Below, in pieces: positions 14,200 to 18,648 of a DNA stretch of 18,648 bases. Position 1 is the stretch's first letter; each line of letters starts with the position of its first letter. The DNA is from CALFCX01 sp964603025. Its GTDB lineage: Bacteria; Margulisbacteria; WOR-1; JAKLHX01. Where the stretch lies: NCBI GenBank assembly GCA_964603025.1, contig CAZRTO010000026.1, positions 1-18,648 on the forward strand, read 5' to 3'. Both the position numbers and the translations under genes were made by a program. The notes under the pieces are model-generated. The model saw nothing but the letters and a program-made list of their open reading frames with translations. It was not told the origin of the DNA and made no database searches.

Positions 14200-14242
14200 A
14201 AGCACAATAAAATGTGCAGTGACCGCACATTTTATTGTGCTT
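14200..14242. promoter_or_regulatory. double palindrome: likely enhancer pair upstream of the sigma54 promoter
   Basis: Arms 14200-14217 and 14225-14242 are perfect 18-base inverted repeats around AGTGACC. Each arm is itself a dyad, GCACA-N6-TGTGC (14202-14217 and 14225-14240), so the region is two equal binding sites with centres 23 bases apart, at about -77 and -100 from the predicted start. It begins right at the ntrC stop codon. As RNA it would also form an 18-base hairpin, but no T-run follows, so a terminator role is less likely. The shape resembles NtrC enhancer sites, although their known half-site spacing differs by one base. Confidence 0.65.
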
Positions 14243-15602
14243 ATGCATCCTCAGCCCCTTTTTTTTCTATCTGAGCGAGTGTATTGCGGTGGATGCCCAG
14301 CATTTTTGCCGCTTTTGCCTTATTGCCTCCGGCCTTTGAGACTATTTTTTCTATCAGGCTCTTTTCAAAGGCGATCGTAGCCTCTTTGAGGCTTTTAAAT
14401 TCCATTTCAGGCTCGGTCATCGCGTCCTGGCATCTGGTCATTTCCTGCGGAAGGTCCTCTTCTTCTATGGTCGCTGTTTTGCTCAATACCACCAGCCTTT
14501 CGACCAGGTTCTCGAGTTCGCGGATATTCCCCGGCCAACGGTAGGTGACGAGAAGGCTCATGGCTTCGGGGGAGAATCCCTTCACGTTTTTGCTGAACGC
14601 CGCGGAATATTTTTTGAGGAAATAATTGGCCAGCAGCTCTATGTCCCCTTTTCTTTCCCTGAGAGGAGGCACCACTACGGGTATAACGTTAAGCCTGTAA
14701 AAAAGGTCTTCCCTGAACTTGCCGTTCTCGACCGCTCTTTTCAGGTCTATGTTCGTGGCGGAGATTATCCTTGCATCCACCCTGATCGGTCTTTCGCCTC
14801 CCAGGCGCTCTATGGTCTTGTCCTGAAGGACTCTCAGCAGTTTTGCCTGCATTGATGCGGGAAGAGTCCCCACCTCGTCCAGAAAAAGGGTCCCGCCGTC
14901 GGCCATCTCGAACTTGCCTATATATCTTTCAAACGCCCCAGTAAAAGCTCCTTTTTCATGTCCGAAAAGCTCGGACTCTATGAGATTTTCCGGTATCGCC
15001 GAACAGTTGACGGCCACGAAAAGCCTGTTGTGCCTTTTTGACAGGGCGTGTATATGTCTGGCTGCCAGTTCCTTGCCGACGCCGGTCTCGCCGAATATCA
15101 GAACGGTGGAAGGGCTCTGCGCCACGGTCTCCAGCATTGACAGCATTTCCCGTGTTTTGGCGCTGGCGCCGACGATCCGGTCTTCATGGCCTACAGCCGA
15201 TGCTTTCAAATAAATGTTCTCTTTTTGCAGCGAAGTCTTTTCTATGGCCTTTTCGGTCAGCTGCATCAACTCCTCGATATTGAAAGGTTTTGTGACATAG
15301 TCGTAGGCCCCGAGCTTCATAGCGTGAACAGCGGTCTTTACCGAGTTGTCGGCGGTGATCATTATAGTATTTACCGTGTCGTCTATCCTTTTTATCTCCT
15401 TGAGCAGTTTGAGCCCCGTTGTGTCCGGCAGATGGACATCCAGCAGCACGAGGTCGAAATTTTCCTTGAGCATCTTTGACAGCGCGCTTTTGCCGTCGGC
15501 GGCTTCGGATATCCGGTATCTGTCCTTCAGGGTCATTTTTATGGATTCCCTGACTCCTCGTTCATCATCCACAACAAGTATGTGTTTCTTGTGAGGCGTC
15601 AT
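14241..15602 (-). CDS. sigma54-dependent response regulator (NtrC family)
   Basis: Activates RNA polymerase holding RpoN, using ATP. 453 residues, a normal NtrC size. Receiver 1-120: Asp12-Asp13, phospho-site Asp55 in LLDVHLPD, Lys105. Central AAA+ domain: Walker A GETGVGKE (171-178), sigma54-contact loop GAFTGA (218-223), Walker B LFLDE (239-243), arginine fingers in FREDLFYRL. C-terminal Fis-type HTH: GGNKAKAAKMLGIHRNTLAQIEKK. Every functional motif is intact, in contrast to the paralogue at 12411-13772. Its ATG overlaps the rpoN stop (ATGA, 15599-15602), so it is made with sigma54. No histidine kinase is in the window, so the signal is unknown; closest in type to NtrC/AtoC/ZraR, not assignable to one. 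Confidence 0.95.
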   Translation of the reverse strand: MTPHKKHILVVDDERGVRESIKMTLKDRYRISEAADGKSALSKMLKENFDLVLLDVHLPDTTGLKLLKEIKRIDDTVNTIMITADNSVKTAVHAMKLGAYDYVTKPFNIEELMQLTEKAIEKTSLQKENIYLKASAVGHEDRIVGASAKTREMLSMLETVAQSPSTVLIFGETGVGKELAARHIHALSKRHNRLFVAVNCSAIPENLIESELFGHEKGAFTGAFERYIGKFEMADGGTLFLDEVGTLPASMQAKLLRVLQDKTIERLGGERPIRVDARIISATNIDLKRAVENGKFREDLFYRLNVIPVVVPPLRERKGDIELLANYFLKKYSAAFSKNVKGFSPEAMSLLVTYRWPGNIRELENLVERLVVLSKTATIEEEDLPQEMTRCQDAMTEPEMEFKSLKEATIAFEKSLIEKIVSKAGGNKAKAAKMLGIHRNTLAQIEKKGAEDA

Positions 15603-16951
15603 TTCTTCTTTCTCCGTAAGGACGTGCCGAGCGAAAGCTTTTTCCTGTAATCGGATACCGTACGCCTTTTTAGGGCTATGCCTTTTTCCGCCAGTTTTTC
15701 TATTATCCGGTCGTCTGTATGCGGCCTTTTCGGATCTTCTTTTGACAGGATCTCCGAGATCTCGTGACTTATATGCGCGGCGGTCAGTCCCATGGTGCGT
15801 CTAGGACAGAGGCATTTTATTTTAAGTATCCCGACAGGGGTTTCCATGTACTTTTCAGAAACAGCCCGGCTTATGGTGGACGGATGCATCCCGAATTCTT
15901 CCGAGAGCTCTTTTTGGGTCATTGGAAGAGGGAACTTTGACCTTCCTTCGAGATAATCTTTCTGTCTTTCCGCGATCTTTGCGACGATCTTCTGCATGGT
16001 CTCGTATCTTTTGGATATTTGCTCCACAAGCTCTTTAGCTTTTGCCATTTTTTCGTTTATATATGAGGCCGTTCTTTCGTCAGTGGCGGGGTCCTCCAGC
16101 ATTTTTTTGTATTGCGGGTTTATCCTTATTTCCGGGCCGTACCGGGATTCCAGGTTGACCACTTCAAGACCCTTTTCCGAGCTCTTGACCGAAAAGGAGG
16201 GTATCGCGGGGGTTGATGTTTCCGAGAACCGGGCTCCCGGGTACGGGGTCAGATGACCCTTTATGAAATCCGCGGCCATTTTGACGCCTTCTTCGGTTAT
16301 TCCCAGGGATGATGCTATTTTTCCCGGATCTTCGCCGCCCAGGGCCTCAAGGTGAACGCTGACGAGCTTTTTCATGATGTCCTTAAGCTCGGCGCTTTCA
16401 AAATTATATTCGTTTATCTGTATGAGCAGGCACTCCTTCAGATCCCTGGCCCCGATCCCGTCAGGTTCTAACGACTGCAGTACTTCAAGCGCCTGTTCCA
16501 CCTGGGCCCGGGAAACTCCAAGTTCTTTTTCTATCATTGGGATGACCTGCGTGAAGTTGCGGAGATATCCGTTCCCGTCAAGGTTTTGGATCAGCAGTCC
16601 AATTATGGCCTTTTGTTCAGCGGTCGTGTCCAGAAGGTCGAGCTGGGAGGATAAGAATTGCGGAAGGGTCGTGCCGGCCTTGATATATCTCTCCATAGCC
16701 GACGGGTCGGCGGTATGGCCGTCCTTTTCTCTTACGGGAAGGGAGCTCTGATACCTCAGATATTCAATCATGCCGTCCCTTTTTTCAATATCTATGAGAG
16801 GGTTTGTCTCGGCTTCCGAGGCTATCTTTTCTATGAGCTCGGCGTACGGCATGTTCAGGACCTTGAGCGTCTGCATCATCCTGGGGTTCAGCATGATGCT
16901 GAGTTCCGCAGCCATCTCGAGGCCTATGTTATAGGACAATCCAGGTTGCAT
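15599..16951 (-). CDS. rpoN: RNA polymerase sigma-54 factor
   Basis: Directs polymerase to -24/-12 promoters and needs an AAA+ activator. 450 residues. Seen: the N-terminal activator-interacting region (AAELSIMLNPRMMQTLKVLNMPYAELIEKI, about 14-43, then EAETNPLID), the core-binding region (about 90-280), the HTH segment MHPSTISRAVSEKYMETPVGILKIK, and the RpoN box as RRTVSDYRKKL near residue 430. Alanine of the usual ARRTV is Lys here (LKRRTV). The ATG at 16949-16951 has GGAGGT at 16963-16968, eleven bases upstream. A TATAAT at 16974-16979 would give a leader of about 17 bases. It heads a run with the ntrC-type gene, to which it is coupled by a 4-base overlap. Confidence 0.96.
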   Translation of the reverse strand: MQPGLSYNIGLEMAAELSIMLNPRMMQTLKVLNMPYAELIEKIASEAETNPLIDIEKRDGMIEYLRYQSSLPVREKDGHTADPSAMERYIKAGTTLPQFLSSQLDLLDTTAEQKAIIGLLIQNLDGNGYLRNFTQVIPMIEKELGVSRAQVEQALEVLQSLEPDGIGARDLKECLLIQINEYNFESAELKDIMKKLVSVHLEALGGEDPGKIASSLGITEEGVKMAADFIKGHLTPYPGARFSETSTPAIPSFSVKSSEKGLEVVNLESRYGPEIRINPQYKKMLEDPATDERTASYINEKMAKAKELVEQISKRYETMQKIVAKIAERQKDYLEGRSKFPLPMTQKELSEEFGMHPSTISRAVSEKYMETPVGILKIKCLCPRRTMGLTAAHISHEISEILSKEDPKRPHTDDRIIEKLAEKGIALKRRTVSDYRKKLSLGTSLRRKKK

Positions 16952-16973
16952 TGTGTGCCGCGACCTCCGTACT

Positions 16974-16979
16974 ATTATA
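16974..16979 (-). promoter_or_regulatory. -10 box of the presumed rpoN promoter
   Basis: A perfect TATAAT on the minus strand, 23 bases upstream of the rpoN ATG. The -35 position (about 16997-17002) reads TGAAAT, a poor match, and overlaps the edge of the palindrome at 17001-17014. An activator-dependent or repressible promoter would look like this. Confidence 0.55.
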
Positions 16980-17000
16980 GACCGTTTTTTTGGAAAATTT

Positions 17001-17014
17001 CACAAGATCTTGTG
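17001..17014. promoter_or_regulatory. palindromic operator candidate upstream of rpoN
   Basis: CACAAGATCTTGTG is a perfect 14-base palindrome centred about 40 bases upstream of the predicted rpoN start. It has the same CACA-N6-TGTG layout as the two sites at 14200-14242. It also lies 12 bases beyond the GH57 stop, so a weak terminator hairpin is the alternative; only AAATTTT follows. Confidence 0.5.
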
Positions 17015-17026
17015 TGAGGGATGGGC

Positions 17027-18601
17027 TCATGACGAGGAAAGCTTTTCTTTCCAGTATTCCTGCTCTTTTTTGGTAAGCTCGTACTGTCCGGCGGCCGTCT
17101 CGCATTGTCCGCGCTCACTGAAACCCGGGGAATTATATATTCCTCCCAGAATACAAAGAAAGTCGTCCTCGAGTCCGGGAGCAAGCGTTCCCAGCCGCGA
17201 TATCATGTCCGCGGCCTGTCCCAGGCATATTCCGGTCTCAAGCCCCATTCCGTGGAAGAACCATCCGCAGCTGACGAACATGCCCTGTCTGGGGACAAGC
17301 CCGTCAAAAACGGCGGACAGGTCGTTTAATGTTTTTTCCTGCAAAGTCTTTCCAGTGGTCTCTTCCGTAATAAAATCGCCGAAAGTCTTCTTGCCAAGAA
17401 GAACATCGATATACCTCAGTTTTGCACCCTCCGGATCGGGCATGAAATTGCGAGCGGTATTAAGGAAGATGTCATCATATTTTCCGGCCAGATAATTCAG
17501 AGCTTTCCTGAAATCCCCTCGCCAGGGGTTGTTGTTCGCGCATCCGCAGTCGTTGTCCCATCTTCCGACCCCGTGCGGGCAGCTCCAGGACGAAGGGCTT
17601 TTTATGCCGAGAGAAGGGATGTCTTTGCCGGAAGCGATGGCTTGCGCCAGCAGGAACGCGTAATTTACCGGACGGTGGTTATATTCCGCCGCCTTGGAAA
17701 AGTAGTCAAGAAGCGTTGCCACGCCACCTGCTTTATGATGTCCGAACGTTTCCGTGTCAGAAGCGCATGTTATGGCTGAATTGCACTTGAGATGTTCGTT
17801 GAGCCGTCTTGCGAGCGGATCGCCGCTCCTGCTTTCGAGAAAATCCGTAAATGCCAGGTCCTGGGACAGATACCGGTTATATACGAAAGCGTATATTGTG
17901 GCCCCATCGGATGTAGCGATCTTGTAAGGAATGCCGAAGTCCATGGCAGGACAGCCGTCCTGTGTCCAGAAAGGATGCTCCTCGTTTATGGTATCCACCT
18001 GCCACGGGGATATTATGGTGAATTTTATGCCGTTTGAGGCCAACTTGGCCAGGATGTCGTTGCTTAATGCGGCTTCGGGAGCCCAGAAACCTTCGGGATC
18101 CCTGCCGAAAGTGCTTTTGAAATGTTCAATCCCCCATTTTATTTGTATGTCGCAGTCCGATCCAGCGGCAAGGGGCAGTATCGCGTGATCGAATCCGCTG
18201 GCTATCGCGCCCCCGTGGCCGTTCTGGTCGTGGCAGCTCAGATCGTTGGCGGCTTTCAGCTTATGCAAAAATCGAGGGTCAATGAACTCCAGTTGTCTGA
18301 CCAGGGCCGGAGTAAAATTGTAGGTGGAAAATCTATATGCGCTTGCCTCGGGTTTTTGTCCCATTAATGGCCGATAGCTGTGATGGAAGCAGACATCGGT
18401 CCAATTAGCATTGGTCGGACCGGGTTGCCTGGTGGCTGATAGCTCCGGCATTGCGGGAGCTTCCAGTGTATGCGGGGGCCTTAAACCGTGTATCGCCCTT
18501 AAAGGATTGTGAGTGTTCAGGTGTAAAGAGACATTGCGCGGGTTGCCAAAAGCCTCGTTCCTTGCGATCGTCCTTACGCTCCCAATAGTTGATTTTGTCA
18601 T
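17027..18601 (-). CDS. GH57-family glycoside hydrolase of the DUF3536 type, short form
   Basis: Predicted retaining alpha-glucan-active or related enzyme; exact substrate unknown. 524 residues against roughly 800 for typical DUF3536 members (from memory). Seen: GHG in QNGHGGAIASGFDHAILPLA (about 127-145), the nucleophile motif GFWAPEAAL (Glu176; family GMWLPETAV), the acid/base motif ASDTETFGHH (Asp282; family ATDGETFGHH), SSWSCPHGVGRWDNDCGC, and the DUF3536-like MFVSCGWFFHGMGLETG near the end. The first GH57 motif (HGHFYQPPR in relatives) seems replaced by HLNTHNPLR at about 27-35. The first 20 residues match nothing I know. No signal peptide, so probably cytoplasmic. No Shine-Dalgarno is clear upstream of 18601, and the 47 bases to the window end are AT-rich without a firm promoter. 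It precedes rpoN by 75 bases on the same strand. Confidence 0.85.
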   Translation of the reverse strand: MTKSTIGSVRTIARNEAFGNPRNVSLHLNTHNPLRAIHGLRPPHTLEAPAMPELSATRQPGPTNANWTDVCFHHSYRPLMGQKPEASAYRFSTYNFTPALVRQLEFIDPRFLHKLKAANDLSCHDQNGHGGAIASGFDHAILPLAAGSDCDIQIKWGIEHFKSTFGRDPEGFWAPEAALSNDILAKLASNGIKFTIISPWQVDTINEEHPFWTQDGCPAMDFGIPYKIATSDGATIYAFVYNRYLSQDLAFTDFLESRSGDPLARRLNEHLKCNSAITCASDTETFGHHKAGGVATLLDYFSKAAEYNHRPVNYAFLLAQAIASGKDIPSLGIKSPSSWSCPHGVGRWDNDCGCANNNPWRGDFRKALNYLAGKYDDIFLNTARNFMPDPEGAKLRYIDVLLGKKTFGDFITEETTGKTLQEKTLNDLSAVFDGLVPRQGMFVSCGWFFHGMGLETGICLGQAADMISRLGTLAPGLEDDFLCILGGIYNSPGFSERGQCETAAGQYELTKKEQEYWKEKLSSS

Positions 18602-18648
18602 CGTTGTACATTTATATCGTACGCAAAATAAAATAATTTCACTTTTAA

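Noticed and set aside
14200..14242. Rho-independent terminator after the ntrC-type gene
   Set aside because: The stem is perfect, but no T-run follows on the minus strand, and the nested dyads plus the sigma54 site downstream favour binding sites. A role in RNA stability is not excluded.
16953..17495. Plus-strand 180-residue frame opposite the GH57 gene
   Set aside because: It runs antisense to a recognised protein family, has odd composition and lacks a ribosome site.

Overview
The window (about 18.6 kb, no plasmid or phage backbone) looks like a chromosomal segment of an uncultivated, probably diderm bacterium. The gene set is a radical SAM/DUF2344 pair, a prepilin peptidase, an O-antigen-ligase-like TPR protein, a GH57 protein of the DUF3536 type and an RpoN/NtrC cluster. 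This, together with many REP-like palindromes inside genes, resembles candidate-phylum genomes such as Margulisbacteria/Saganbacteria or Omnitrophica. The placement is an impression, not a result. Genes are packed tightly and no stretch above 300 bases lacks a gene.

Layout. Positions 53-1039 (+) hold an inositol-monophosphatase-like gene whose end overlaps the end of a minus-strand unit: DUF2344 protein (1017-1601), truncated-looking radical SAM protein (1589-3187), NADP-type glutamate dehydrogenase gdhA (3279-4616) and leucyl-tRNA synthetase leuS (4749-7268). leuS and trpB (7400-8599, +) diverge from a 131-bp region with back-to-back promoters and a palindromic element. The plus strand then carries a prepilin peptidase (8618-9376), a polytopic O-antigen-ligase-like TPR protein (9437-12031), an FtsB/DivIC-like protein (12037-12324) and tRNA-Leu(UAA), which overlaps the preceding stop codon by one base. 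From 12411 to 18601 everything is on the minus strand: GH57 protein, rpoN, a canonical sigma54-activator response regulator, a 111-residue unknown protein and a second NtrC-shaped protein whose ATPase and sigma54-contact motifs are lost.

Two themes stand out. (1) A compact sigma54 circuit. rpoN and the ntrC-type gene are coupled by a 4-base overlap. Downstream lies a -24/-12 promoter with exact sigma54 spacing, preceded by two CACA-N6-TGTG palindromes at about -77 and -100. It would drive the unknown 111-residue protein and the AAA+-dead paralogue, which are themselves coupled by ATGA. The same CACA-N6-TGTG dyad lies in the -35 region of the presumed rpoN promoter. This reads as an autoregulated RpoN module whose own output includes a pseudo-activator.

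(2) Palindromic elements colonise coding sequence without breaking it. Two lie in frame inside leuS, one in the middle and one at the 3' end of the radical SAM gene, and a probable one sits in a cytoplasmic loop of the ligase-like protein. Relatives lie between gdhA and the radical SAM gene and in the trpB leader. A heptamer repeat forms the end of trpB. The situation recalls Rickettsia palindromic elements but involves different sequences.
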